64,000 nt of DNA from an uncultured Woeseiaceae bacterium. GTDB taxonomy: Bacteria > Pseudomonadota > Gammaproteobacteria > Steroidobacterales > Woeseiaceae. The notes below the pieces were generated by a model. It saw nothing but the letters and a program-made list of their open reading frames with translations. It ran no database searches and had not been told where the DNA came from. The stretch is from NCBI GenBank assembly GCA_947258565.1, contig CAMYJB010000001.1, forward strand, positions 225,757-289,756, written 5' to 3'. Positions 47,909 through 56,384 of this stretch are shown here, one piece after another; positions within the stretch are counted from its first letter, which is position 1, and every line of letters starts with the position of its first letter. Made by a program: the position numbers and the translations under genes.

Positions 47909-50393
47909 GAAGGCAAATTCCGACGCACAGGATGATCGTACGCCACCATACGGGGCGGAGCTCGGTGTGCTCCAGCGCGCGATTCTCGCAACCGTCCTGT
48001 ATCGGGATCTTTTCGAATACCCGGTCACGATCGAGGAAATCCACCGTTATCTTCACGGCGTGCGTTGCGATCTGTCCGACGTGCGAGCCGCGTTGCTGGC
48101 AGATGAGTTCCTCGACCGATACCTGGAAACCGACGGTCACTATTTCGCGGTCGGCGGCCGCGAAGCCCTGTTCGAAATTCGGCGCCGGCGCGAGTCCTAC
48201 GCAAATGAGCTCTGGCCAATCGCGCTGCTGCATGCCCGTCGCCTCGCCGGTCTGCCTTTCGTGCGCATGGTTGCCGTAACCGGCTCGCTCGCGGTTGACA
48301 ACCCCAGCGGCGATGCCGACACCGACTTCATGCTCGTGACGGAGAGCGGTCGACTGTGGACCGCACGCGCAATGGCCAAAGTCCTGCAGCACGTTAATGT
48401 GCGTTTCTCCGGCGGAGAACTATGCGTTAACCACCTCGTCTCGCTCAGCGCGCTGGAACTCGAGGACCCCTCGCTTTACGTCGCTCAGGAAATTGCCCAG
48501 ATGGTCCCGGTATATGGTGCCGACGTCTACGACCGGCTTCGCAGTGCGAACTCCTGGAGCGACGAGTTCCTGCCGAACGCCTGCGGGCCACCTCCGGTTA
48601 GCTGGCGTTGCGCGGCGAGCTCGGAGTCATTCAAGCGACTCGCTGAACCCGTTCTGAATTCACCGCTGGGGAGCGTGCTCGAATCCTGGGAAAGTCGCCG
48701 CAAGATCAGGAAATACAATGAAAGCCCGTTCCTGCTGGGGCGCTCGACGCCGTTTCGCAAGGAAGCTACCGGCCATCGTCACACCGTCAAGAAGACCATC
48801 AGCGACGCATTCGCAGACCGTCAGAAAGGCCCGTCGGAATATCGGGGCAATTTCCGAATTCTGTTTGCCCAGGCGTACCACCTTTACCGGGACCCCAAAC
48901 TCTGGCGATCGATGCAGCCGTTCCCACCGCTCGGCAGCCTGTATGGAGCCGCCGTGGCTCGTTCGCTGGGCCACGACGTCCGGGTGCACGATTCGATGCT
49001 GTCGACGAATTTGCACGACTGGCACATGGGGCTGCGCGTTCATGATCCGGATGTTGTCGTGCTCTATGAGGACAACTTCAATTACCTGACAAAGATGTGC
49101 CTGTCGACGATGCGGGATGCGGCTCTCGAAATGATCACTGCGGCAAAAGAACGGGGGGCCACGGTGCTGGTTTGCAGTTCCGACAGCGCCGATGCACCGG
49201 AAGCGTATCTGCGCGCCGGCGCCGATTTCATACTCGTGGGGGAGGGCGAGCATACGCTTGCGGATCTGCTGCAAACCCTCAACGGTCGAAGCGGCGTCAA
49301 CACGGCAGATTTACCCGGCATTGCGTACCTCGGCGATGACGGCAACCCGGTCACGACCGGCCGTCGACCGGTAATCCGGCATGTCGATGACCTGCCACTT
49401 CCGGCATGGGACCTGATAGACCTGGATCGATACCGCCAGATCTGGAGGCGCCGGCATGGCCGCTTTGCGTTGAATATGGTTACAACCCGCGGTTGCCCGT
49501 ACCACTGCAACTGGTGCGCAAAGCCGATCTGGGGCCAGCGCTACAATGCCCGATCGCCGGAAAGCGTCGTCGAGGAACTGGTCACGCTGAGGGAATTCGG
49601 CGACATCGACTACATCTGGTTCATGGATGATATCTTCGGATTAAAACCACGCTGGATTTCGCGCTTTGCCGATCTCTTGCAATCGGCGGAAATCAAGATA
49701 CGTTTCAAATGTCTCAGCCGTCCCGATCTCCTGTTGCGCGACGGCGAGGTGGAGTCGCTTGCGCGCGCCGGGTGTGACATCGTCTGGATGGGTGCCGAGT
49801 CGGGCAGCCAGAAGATCCTTGACCTGATGGAAAAGGGCACGAAAGTGGAGGAGATCCCGGCTTCCTGCGAGAAACTCCGGGAACACGGGATTCGAGCAGG
49901 CCTTTTCATTCAATTCGGATACCCGGGCGAAACACGTGACGACATTCGCGCGACCCTGAAAATGATCCGCCGCGTCATGCCGGATGAACTCGGTATCTCC
50001 GTGTCGTATCCATTACCGGGCACGCGCTTCTACGATCGGGTACGTGACGAACTCGGTGAGCAACGAAACTGGCAGGATTCCGACGATCTGGCCATGCTCT
50101 TTGACGGCCCGTTCAACACCCGCTTTTACCGGGCGCTGCACGGCTTTGTCCACAGCGATGTCGCATTGCGGCGGGCATGGCGCGACCTTGCAATCGGCGA
50201 ACGGCGTCGTCGGCTAAGTGCCTGGCGACGGCTGCGCAAGATCGGCTCGCTCGGCGTGTCGGTAACGAGGCTCGTCCGTTTCCGGCTTGCCATGGCAGCC
50301 TGGTCCCGCGCCCCGCACCGGGGGATGCGTCCGCTGCCGACGGAATTGACGCAACAGGCAGCCGCAACGCCCACAGCCCAGCCCGGGGAGTAG
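47901..50393 (+). CDS. Fusion: winged-helix/nucleotidyltransferase module plus B12-binding radical SAM enzyme
   Basis: 830 residues. Residues 27-95 look like a winged helix. Residues 105-215 have the nucleotidyltransferase pattern VAVTGSLAVDN with a DxD pair (Asp140, Asp142), as in minimal nucleotidyltransferases. About 320-510 is a B12-binding-like fold (LHDWHMG at 371-377, degenerate relative to DxHxxG). The radical SAM domain has CPYHCNWC with Cys532, Cys536 and Cys539 binding the 4Fe-4S cluster, then YIWFMDDIF and WMGAESGSQKILDLM. The start overlaps the ABC gene by eight bases. The fusion is unusual; the radical SAM half resembles the next gene, its likely paralogue. Confidence 0.82.
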   Translation: MLRKANSDAQDDRTPPYGAELGVLQRAILATVLYRDLFEYPVTIEEIHRYLHGVRCDLSDVRAALLADEFLDRYLETDGHYFAVGGREALFEIRRRRESYANELWPIALLHARRLAGLPFVRMVAVTGSLAVDNPSGDADTDFMLVTESGRLWTARAMAKVLQHVNVRFSGGELCVNHLVSLSALELEDPSLYVAQEIAQMVPVYGADVYDRLRSANSWSDEFLPNACGPPPVSWRCAASSESFKRLAEPVLNSPLGSVLESWESRRKIRKYNESPFLLGRSTPFRKEATGHRHTVKKTISDAFADRQKGPSEYRGNFRILFAQAYHLYRDPKLWRSMQPFPPLGSLYGAAVARSLGHDVRVHDSMLSTNLHDWHMGLRVHDPDVVVLYEDNFNYLTKMCLSTMRDAALEMITAAKERGATVLVCSSDSADAPEAYLRAGADFILVGEGEHTLADLLQTLNGRSGVNTADLPGIAYLGDDGNPVTTGRRPVIRHVDDLPLPAWDLIDLDRYRQIWRRRHGRFALNMVTTRGCPYHCNWCAKPIWGQRYNARSPESVVEELVTLREFGDIDYIWFMDDIFGLKPRWISRFADLLQSAEIKIRFKCLSRPDLLLRDGEVESLARAGCDIVWMGAESGSQKILDLMEKGTKVEEIPASCEKLREHGIRAGLFIQFGYPGETRDDIRATLKMIRRVMPDELGISVSYPLPGTRFYDRVRDELGEQRNWQDSDDLAMLFDGPFNTRFYRALHGFVHSDVALRRAWRDLAIGERRRRLSAWRRLRKIGSLGVSVTRLVRFRLAMAAWSRAPHRGMRPLPTELTQQAAATPTAQPGE

Positions 50394-50400
50394 GCGATAA

Positions 50401-51810
50401 ATGGACATCCTGCTGACACACGCCTATTACCTGTACGAGGACCCCGCGGAGCGGCAGATCATGAAGCCGTATCCGCCGCTGGGGCTCATGTACCTGACCT
50501 CGCATTTGCGCTCAGTGGGCTTCGACGTCGAGCTGGTTGACGCGACATTCTCGAGCAGGGAAGAGCACCTGCAGCGGATTCGCGATTGTGGAGCGCCGGT
50601 TGTCGGTATCTACGTCAACCTCATGACGCGCCGTAACGCTCTGCAGGTTATCGCCGCGGCCAAAGCCACTGGCGCCCGGGTCGTGCTGGGTGGCCCGGAA
50701 CCGGCAAACTATGCCGAGGAATACATCGAGCGCGGAGCCGACGTGATCGTGGATGGCGAGGGCGAATTGACGCTGACCGAATTGCTGGCCGTTTTGGCTC
50801 ACGACGGCAGTGAGGCGCTGAGTCGAGTGCCGGGAATCATATACCGGGATGATGCGGGTTCAGTAACGCATACCGTGCCACGGGGGCAGATCAAGCCGCT
50901 GGATAACCGGCCCTGGCCGGCGCGAGAGTCCATCGACATGGCGCGGTACCTGGATGTCTGGAAGACGCATCACGGCGCGAGTTCGGTGTCACTGATCACG
51001 GCGCGCGGCTGTCCTTACAAGTGCCGCTGGTGCAGTCACTCCGTGTACGGGTTCAGCTACAGGCATCGTTCGCCAGCGGATGTCGCGGACGAACTGGAAC
51101 ACATCCGCGACACCTATAATCCCGACCAGGTCTGGTACGCGGACGATGTATTCACGATGAACAAGCGCTGGCTCCAGGAATACGCTCGATTGCTGAAGCA
51201 ACGGGGCCTCTTTTTTCCTTTCGAGACCATTTCCCGCGAAGACAGGCTCGACGAGCCGACCATCAGGACACTTGCGGAGATGGGCTGCTATCGCCTCTGG
51301 GTGGGGGCCGAGAGCGGATCGCAGCGAGTCCTCGACGCGATGGAGCGCCGTACCGATGCACGGCGTACACGCGAAGTGATGGAAATGCTGAAGGACTACG
51401 GTATCCGAACGGGCACGTTCATCATGCTCGGTTATCTTGGCGAAACCTGGCAGGATATCAACGAAACGGCGGCGCACCTCGAGGAGTCCCTGCCTGACGA
51501 CGTGCTGACGACACTGGCGTATCCGATCAAGGGCACGCCCTATTACGAAGACGTCAAGGACAAACTGGTATCGTTGAAAGACTGGGAGGACGGATCCGAT
51601 CGGGATGTTGTCGTCCTGGGCCGCGGTTCGCGGCGCTTTTACGGGCACGCGCAGCGCTGGATACAAAGCCGGGTTCAGCTCGCCAGGCATTTCAGCAACG
51701 GACATCTTGATCCGGGCGCGATCGCAAAGACGTTCGTGCGCACCGCGCAGTACAGAGCCGCGATGTACCTGACGCGTCGCGAGGTCGAAGACGGCAGGCC
51801 GGATGCGTGA
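50401..51810 (+). CDS. B12-binding-domain radical SAM protein
   Basis: 469 residues. About 1-170 is a cobalamin-binding-like domain (PPLGLMYLTSHLRSVGFDVELVDATF), and CPYKCRWC (Cys204, Cys208, Cys211) binds the radical SAM cluster. The downstream part has VWYADDVFTMNK and LWVGAESGSQRVLDAM, shared with the preceding fusion protein, so the two are paralogues. Family members methylate unactivated carbons or rearrange rings on lipids and natural products. It starts eight bases after the fusion gene and its GTGA overlaps the next methyltransferase. Confidence 0.88.
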   Translation: MDILLTHAYYLYEDPAERQIMKPYPPLGLMYLTSHLRSVGFDVELVDATFSSREEHLQRIRDCGAPVVGIYVNLMTRRNALQVIAAAKATGARVVLGGPEPANYAEEYIERGADVIVDGEGELTLTELLAVLAHDGSEALSRVPGIIYRDDAGSVTHTVPRGQIKPLDNRPWPARESIDMARYLDVWKTHHGASSVSLITARGCPYKCRWCSHSVYGFSYRHRSPADVADELEHIRDTYNPDQVWYADDVFTMNKRWLQEYARLLKQRGLFFPFETISREDRLDEPTIRTLAEMGCYRLWVGAESGSQRVLDAMERRTDARRTREVMEMLKDYGIRTGTFIMLGYLGETWQDINETAAHLEESLPDDVLTTLAYPIKGTPYYEDVKDKLVSLKDWEDGSDRDVVVLGRGSRRFYGHAQRWIQSRVQLARHFSNGHLDPGAIAKTFVRTAQYRAAMYLTRREVEDGRPDA

Positions 51811-52622
51811 ACGGTGATCTGCACGTTCGCCCGTTCGACACCGCGGCCCCCCGCTACGATGCGCAGTTTTCCCGGCGCATTGCGGCACGATGGCTGCGCG
51901 CGATGGTTCACCGTCGCGTCGACCCGTTGCTTGCAAACGACAGCCTGATCCTGGAAATCGGCTGCGGTACCGGGGAGGATGCGGTTCACTTCGCGCGACA
52001 GGGACACCGTGTGTTTGCGACCGACGTGTCCGAGGGCATGCTGGAGGAGACACGCCGGAAGCGCGAATCGGAACCCGCTCAGACTCGCCGCAGGATCACA
52101 GTAGCGACACTCGACGCCGCAGACCCGTGTACCCCGGCGCTGGAATCGAGCTCCGACTTCGACCTCGTGTTCTCGAATTTCGGAGCGCTGAACTGCGTCC
52201 GGAATCACGAACCGGTGATCGAATTCGCGCATGACGTATTGCGCCCGGGGGGGCACCTGGCGCTGACTGTCATGGGCCGCTACTGCCCCTGGGAATTCCT
52301 CGGTTTCGCGCTCCGCGGAGACTTCAAGCGCGCGACGCGGCGCTGGCAAGGCGTGAGCGACTGGCGCCAGGCTGGCGCGACACAGCGCGTGTGGTACCCG
52401 ACGATTTCCGGCACACGCGATCTGTGCCGGACAAGATTTCGTATCCACGGCATCTTTGGGATCGGTGCGTTATTGCCGTCGACCGAGTTCTTCGGAGTCT
52501 GTGAGCGCTGGCCGCGGCTGTTTCGCGGCGTCGCCCATGTCGAGGACATCATGGCGTCACACTGGCCATTGAATCGATTGAACGACCATTTCCTGATCGT
52601 GGCGCAGAAGGTCGCGGAATAG
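51807..52622 (+). CDS. Class I SAM-dependent methyltransferase
   Basis: 271 residues from a GTG overlapping the previous stop. The SAM loop LEIGCGTGEDAVHFA is at about residues 47-61, followed by VFATDVSEGMLEETRRK and FDLVFSNFGALNC. The C-terminal half is longer than the core fold and may bind the substrate. It is co-transcribed with the two radical SAM genes. The acceptor is unknown. Confidence 0.85.
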   Translation: MNGDLHVRPFDTAAPRYDAQFSRRIAARWLRAMVHRRVDPLLANDSLILEIGCGTGEDAVHFARQGHRVFATDVSEGMLEETRRKRESEPAQTRRRITVATLDAADPCTPALESSSDFDLVFSNFGALNCVRNHEPVIEFAHDVLRPGGHLALTVMGRYCPWEFLGFALRGDFKRATRRWQGVSDWRQAGATQRVWYPTISGTRDLCRTRFRIHGIFGIGALLPSTEFFGVCERWPRLFRGVAHVEDIMASHWPLNRLNDHFLIVAQKVAE

Positions 52623-52625
52623 TCG

Positions 52626-53381
52626 ATGGCAACCGGACACGAACCCCGGGTCGAATCGTCACTATTACGCCGGGCCAGGTTCGCCCTGAGCCCCCGGCGG
52701 CGCGCCGAGCGGCGATTCTATCGACAGTTCGTGATGCGAGGAGACCTCTGCTTCGACATTGGTGCCCATCGCGGAGCCCTGACTGCACTGTTGTCCCACA
52801 TCGGTGGTCGGGTGGTCGCGGCCGAGCCACAGGCATCTTGTGTAGCTGATCTCGAACAGCGTTTCGCGGCGTGCAAATCGGTTGTCATAGAGCCGTGCGC
52901 GATCAGCGATCATGCCGGTAGTGCCGAGTTGCGGATATGCAGCGCGGGGCCGATGACGTCGATGAGCGAAGAGTTCATAGCGCACTACGAGCAAATGCCA
53001 GGTTTCCAGTGGGGCGAATCAGTGCCGACATCGACAAAGACCCTTGACGCCCTGGTCGAGCAATACGGTATGCCGAATTTTTGCGCCATCGACGTCGAAG
53101 GTCACGAGCCGGAAATCTTGCAGGGACTGTCCTCACCGATCCCGACGATTCGTTTCGAGTACCACCAGGCGCTCGACAGGATTTCGACAAAGTGCATCGA
53201 GCGGCTGACCGAGCTGGCGGAGTATCGCTTTAACTACTCCACGGACGAGAAACGCGGCCTCGACATCGATGGGTGGGTACCGGCAAGCGAAATACCGGGG
53301 TTACTGCGGGCGGCGCCGAAAAACGGTCACGTCTACGCGCGAACAGGCCTGTCAACGGCGTCGCGTCACATCGTCATATAG
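52626..53381 (+). CDS. FkbM-family methyltransferase
   Basis: 251 residues. The FkbM pattern is clear: GDLCFDIGAHRGALTALLSHIGGRVVAAEPQ, then TKTLDALVEQYGMPNFCAIDVEGHEPEILQG. FkbM proteins methylate sugar or polyketide hydroxyls. It follows the class I methyltransferase by three bases and its end overlaps the convergent GT4 gene by 30 bases, closing the operon that begins near the Wzi gene. Confidence 0.86.
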   Translation: MATGHEPRVESSLLRRARFALSPRRRAERRFYRQFVMRGDLCFDIGAHRGALTALLSHIGGRVVAAEPQASCVADLEQRFAACKSVVIEPCAISDHAGSAELRICSAGPMTSMSEEFIAHYEQMPGFQWGESVPTSTKTLDALVEQYGMPNFCAIDVEGHEPEILQGLSSPIPTIRFEYHQALDRISTKCIERLTELAEYRFNYSTDEKRGLDIDGWVPASEIPGLLRAAPKNGHVYARTGLSTASRHIVI

Positions 53382-54464
53382 TTCCAGGTAGCGATTCGCA
53401 GTCCAGCCGTCCGAATGCTGCAATGACCATTCGTGGCCGGCTCGAACCAGTTCGTTCAGCCGCTTCCGGGATTCGAGCAGATCGAGCGCCGCATTTGCCA
53501 GCGCGGCGGCGTCGCCGCAGGGCACGGTCACACAACAGCGACCGTCGAGGTCGGCAAAAAGGCCCACGCGAGTTGCGCAGACGGCGACACCGGAGGCCAT
53601 TGCTTCGGCCGCCACGACAGCCTGCGACTCATAGAGTGAGCTGTGGAGGAGCATGTGGGCGTCGCGATAGCAGGCCGGCAGGTCTTCGTGAGGCACAGGA
53701 CCCGAGAAGCGGACATGGTCCTGCAGACCCAGCTCTCGCACCGCGCGCTGCAACTGGCCATCCAGGTAATCAGGCCCGACGATATCCAGCTGCGCATCGA
53801 CTTTCAGCCGTATCCTGTCGAACGCCCGCAACAGTGTGAGCTGGTCTTTGACTTCATTGAGGTTGGCGACGTGCAGGAAGCGCCACGGGGCTCCCCAGGC
53901 ACGCTCGTGGAACGGGAACTGTTCCGGGTTGGCACCGAAAGGGACAATCTGCAGGTTCCCCGGGCGGATCCCGGCATCGACGAGCTTCCGGCCCTGGAAA
54001 TCGGTCAGCGCAACCGTTGCGGCCGCGTGCCTGCAGGTCCGTGCGAGCCGGGCGGTCTGGCGTACCGACAGCAATGCACCGTATCCGATGTCGTCAACGG
54101 CGGCGGTCTCACCGCCTTGCAGACTTACGATGGCCGGGATGCGGAGCAGCCTCGATGCGGCGACGGCGCAACGCCCGCCGGCGTGGCCCCAGAATCCGTG
54201 CAACAGGTCGATTCTCCTGCGCGCATGTTCACGCACGATTGCGGCAACGGTGGACGCCACGCCTGATTTACCGGGCAGCGTGCGTAACCGGTAAGGGAGC
54301 GACAGGGCCTTGTCCATCGGTCCGGTATTCGCGGCGATCGCCACGATGTCGTGGTGCCCGGCTAGCGTTTCCACGAGCCCCATCAGAGCCGGGACGCCCT
54401 GGCGGAAGTGGCCGCCATGCAGACCACCGTGCGTAATGATGGCTATGCGTTTCCTGCTCGTCAT
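53352..54464 (-). CDS. Glycosyltransferase family 4
   Basis: 370 residues from the ATG at 54464 (MTSRKRIAIITHGGL); the frame is open 48 codons upstream but overlaps the GT2 gene. A glycine-rich first strand GGLHGGHFRQGVPAL, LHVANLNEVKDQLTLLRAF and SSLYESQAVVAAEAMASGVAVCATRVGL, with the E-x7-E site, are the GT4 pattern. It resembles the GT4 at 56381 in layout (SLQG-E, QAVVAAEAMASG/QGVVFNEAMASG), so the two may be duplicates. Donor unknown. Confidence 0.88.
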   Translation of the reverse strand: MTSRKRIAIITHGGLHGGHFRQGVPALMGLVETLAGHHDIVAIAANTGPMDKALSLPYRLRTLPGKSGVASTVAAIVREHARRRIDLLHGFWGHAGGRCAVAASRLLRIPAIVSLQGGETAAVDDIGYGALLSVRQTARLARTCRHAAATVALTDFQGRKLVDAGIRPGNLQIVPFGANPEQFPFHERAWGAPWRFLHVANLNEVKDQLTLLRAFDRIRLKVDAQLDIVGPDYLDGQLQRAVRELGLQDHVRFSGPVPHEDLPACYRDAHMLLHSSLYESQAVVAAEAMASGVAVCATRVGLFADLDGRCCVTVPCGDAAALANAALDLLESRKRLNELVRAGHEWSLQHSDGWTANRYLELYDDVTRRR

Positions 54465-54472
54465 GCGGCTTC

Positions 54473-55480
54473 TCAGAGTTCCGGTTCGACGAATCTTCTG
54501 CCGTGTTTTCTTGCGACGACGTACGGATTTCGGCCGCTCAGGATGAGCAGCAGCGCTTTCGAATAAGCGCGGCCTGCCGGACCCCGGCCGAGCAAACTCG
54601 CAAGCCATTGGCCGAACAGTGACCAGACGAGCATCAGTTGCGTTCCACTGCGCGCGTGCGCCGTCAGGAAGTAGTGCAGGGCCAGCGCGCGGCGGAAGTC
54701 GGCAAGGCCTTTGTCCAGCCGATTCTGTCCAGCAACATAATGTTTGACGCGGGTCTGGCGGACAACGAGGATCCCGTCGGGAAGGCCAAGCGCAACGCCA
54801 TAATTGTCACCTATTCCATGCGCGTCCAGTATCTCGTCAAACGGTACGGCTTCCAGGCACTCTTTCTTTACGATGCACGAACCCAGGCCGTAGATACGCG
54901 TACGCACGACGTCACCGTCGAGTTCGGTCAGCAGAGGCCAACCGGCCAACGTAGTCGAATTGCCGCGGCGCTGGTAGAAACGCTTCATGTGCCGATACAG
55001 AGGCCGAGTGATTGCGTTTACCGAAATTTCATCGAGATTGCCCCAGAGACTGAGTTGAAATACGTAACACCACAGCAGTCGCCGGAAAGATCTTACCGGG
55101 TATTCAGCCACCCAATCCCCGTCTTCGTTCTGCTGCAGTAACAGGCCGCTCACCGCCGCGGCGCCGGACTGTTCTATACAGCGGACCAGAACTTCGACGT
55201 AGTCTCTCGGGGGCACGATGTCGTCGTCGCAGAGAAAGACATAATCGCCGCTTGCGGCCGCAATCCCGATATTGCGTTGCAGGCATACCGACGGCTCGCT
55301 CGTAATATAGTGAATCGGCGGCATCTCTCCCGTCGCCATGCGGTCCGCCGTCATTGCTTCATCGCTCGAATCGACAATTATGATCTCCTCGAGCTCGAAA
55401 GACTGATTGCGCAATGCCCGTATGGTCGTCAACAGGCTGTCCGGCCGGTTGCGCGTCGGCACGACTGCACTGATCCTCAC
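54473..55480 (-). CDS. Glycosyltransferase family 2
   Basis: 335 residues from a GTG at 55480 (VRISAVVPTRNRPDSL); an ATG at 55606 would give 377 residues but leaves only four bases to the divergent gene. GT-A motifs: VVPTRNRPD, IIIVDSSDE, and DYVFLCDDDIVPP with the DxD-type metal site. The long C-terminal part (about 130-335) has a hydrophobic stretch near residue 290. It likely transfers a sugar to a growing glycan. Eight bases separate it from the GT4 gene downstream. Confidence 0.86.
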   Translation of the reverse strand: MRISAVVPTRNRPDSLLTTIRALRNQSFELEEIIIVDSSDEAMTADRMATGEMPPIHYITSEPSVCLQRNIGIAAASGDYVFLCDDDIVPPRDYVEVLVRCIEQSGAAAVSGLLLQQNEDGDWVAEYPVRSFRRLLWCYVFQLSLWGNLDEISVNAITRPLYRHMKRFYQRRGNSTTLAGWPLLTELDGDVVRTRIYGLGSCIVKKECLEAVPFDEILDAHGIGDNYGVALGLPDGILVVRQTRVKHYVAGQNRLDKGLADFRRALALHYFLTAHARSGTQLMLVWSLFGQWLASLLGRGPAGRAYSKALLLILSGRNPYVVARKHGRRFVEPEL

Positions 55481-55610
55481 CGCAAACGTTGTCGAATGGC
55501 CTTCATCGTCCCGAATAGTCGCACATCGGGCCTCGGTTCCAAACAAGCGCGGCACCGGCTGACGGCCATTACAGGCATAATGGCCGTCGGTCCCGGTTTC
55601 GCGCACGCCA

Positions 55611-56384
55611 ATGACTAGCGTTGTTCAGTCACCCGATCTGCCCATCGTCAATTCGGAATTCCTGTTCCGCGTGCTGAGTAACCTGTTTCGCGCGGGCCTG
55701 GTGCTCGATGTCGGTTCGTATGACGGTGAGAACGCACTTCGCTTCTGCCGAGGCAAGCGGCGCGTGGTTGCGCTGGAAGCCAACCCGGTGAACGCCGGGC
55801 TGCTTGCGTCGAACGCCGCGGTGACTGCCGCCGGGATCGATGTCCGTCACTGCGCCGCGTGGAAGGAGGACGGTACTGTTTCCTTCAATGTGGTCGAGGT
55901 GCCGGAAGCCGATGACTGGCACAACAAGATCAGTTCGACCCGGTCGAGAGAGGACTATGCGTTTCCCACGAGGGCAGTAACGGTTGAAGCGAGGCGGCTG
56001 GACTCCCTGGTCAGGGACATGGATGACAGGCCGCCGGAATCGATCGCATTGTGGATCGATGTCGAAGGTGCGGCGTACGAGGTATTACAGGGTATCGAAC
56101 AGATCGCCGAGCTCGTTTGTGCTGTGCACGTCGAGGTCGAGTTGCAGCAATTCTGGAACGCACAGAAGCTGTGGCCCGATGTGAACGCATTGATGCGGGA
56201 TGCGGGTTTTGTCCCTGTGGCACGCAGGCCCGGTGACCTGCAGTTCGACGTAATTTTCGTGAACTCGCGGTTTGCCAGGCGCATGCCTGTGCGCTGGCGC
56301 GCGGCTTTAGTACTCGCATGGCTGCGGCTGCGCGTCGCGATTGCGCGGCGAAACATTCTCCGGTTGTTTGCGCGCCAGCGATGA
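55611..56384 (+). CDS. FkbM-family methyltransferase
   Basis: 257 residues. LVLDVGSYDGENALRFCRGKRRVVALEANPVN is the FkbM SAM loop, and ALWIDVEGAAYEVLQGIEQI the conserved acidic motif. The C-terminus ends in a basic, hydrophobic tail (residues about 228-257). It is the second FkbM gene in 3 kb and, like the first, sits beside a GT4 gene. Its TGA overlaps the next gene's start by four bases. Confidence 0.85.
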   Translation: MTSVVQSPDLPIVNSEFLFRVLSNLFRAGLVLDVGSYDGENALRFCRGKRRVVALEANPVNAGLLASNAAVTAAGIDVRHCAAWKEDGTVSFNVVEVPEADDWHNKISSTRSREDYAFPTRAVTVEARRLDSLVRDMDDRPPESIALWIDVEGAAYEVLQGIEQIAELVCAVHVEVELQQFWNAQKLWPDVNALMRDAGFVPVARRPGDLQFDVIFVNSRFARRMPVRWRAALVLAWLRLRVAIARRNILRLFARQR

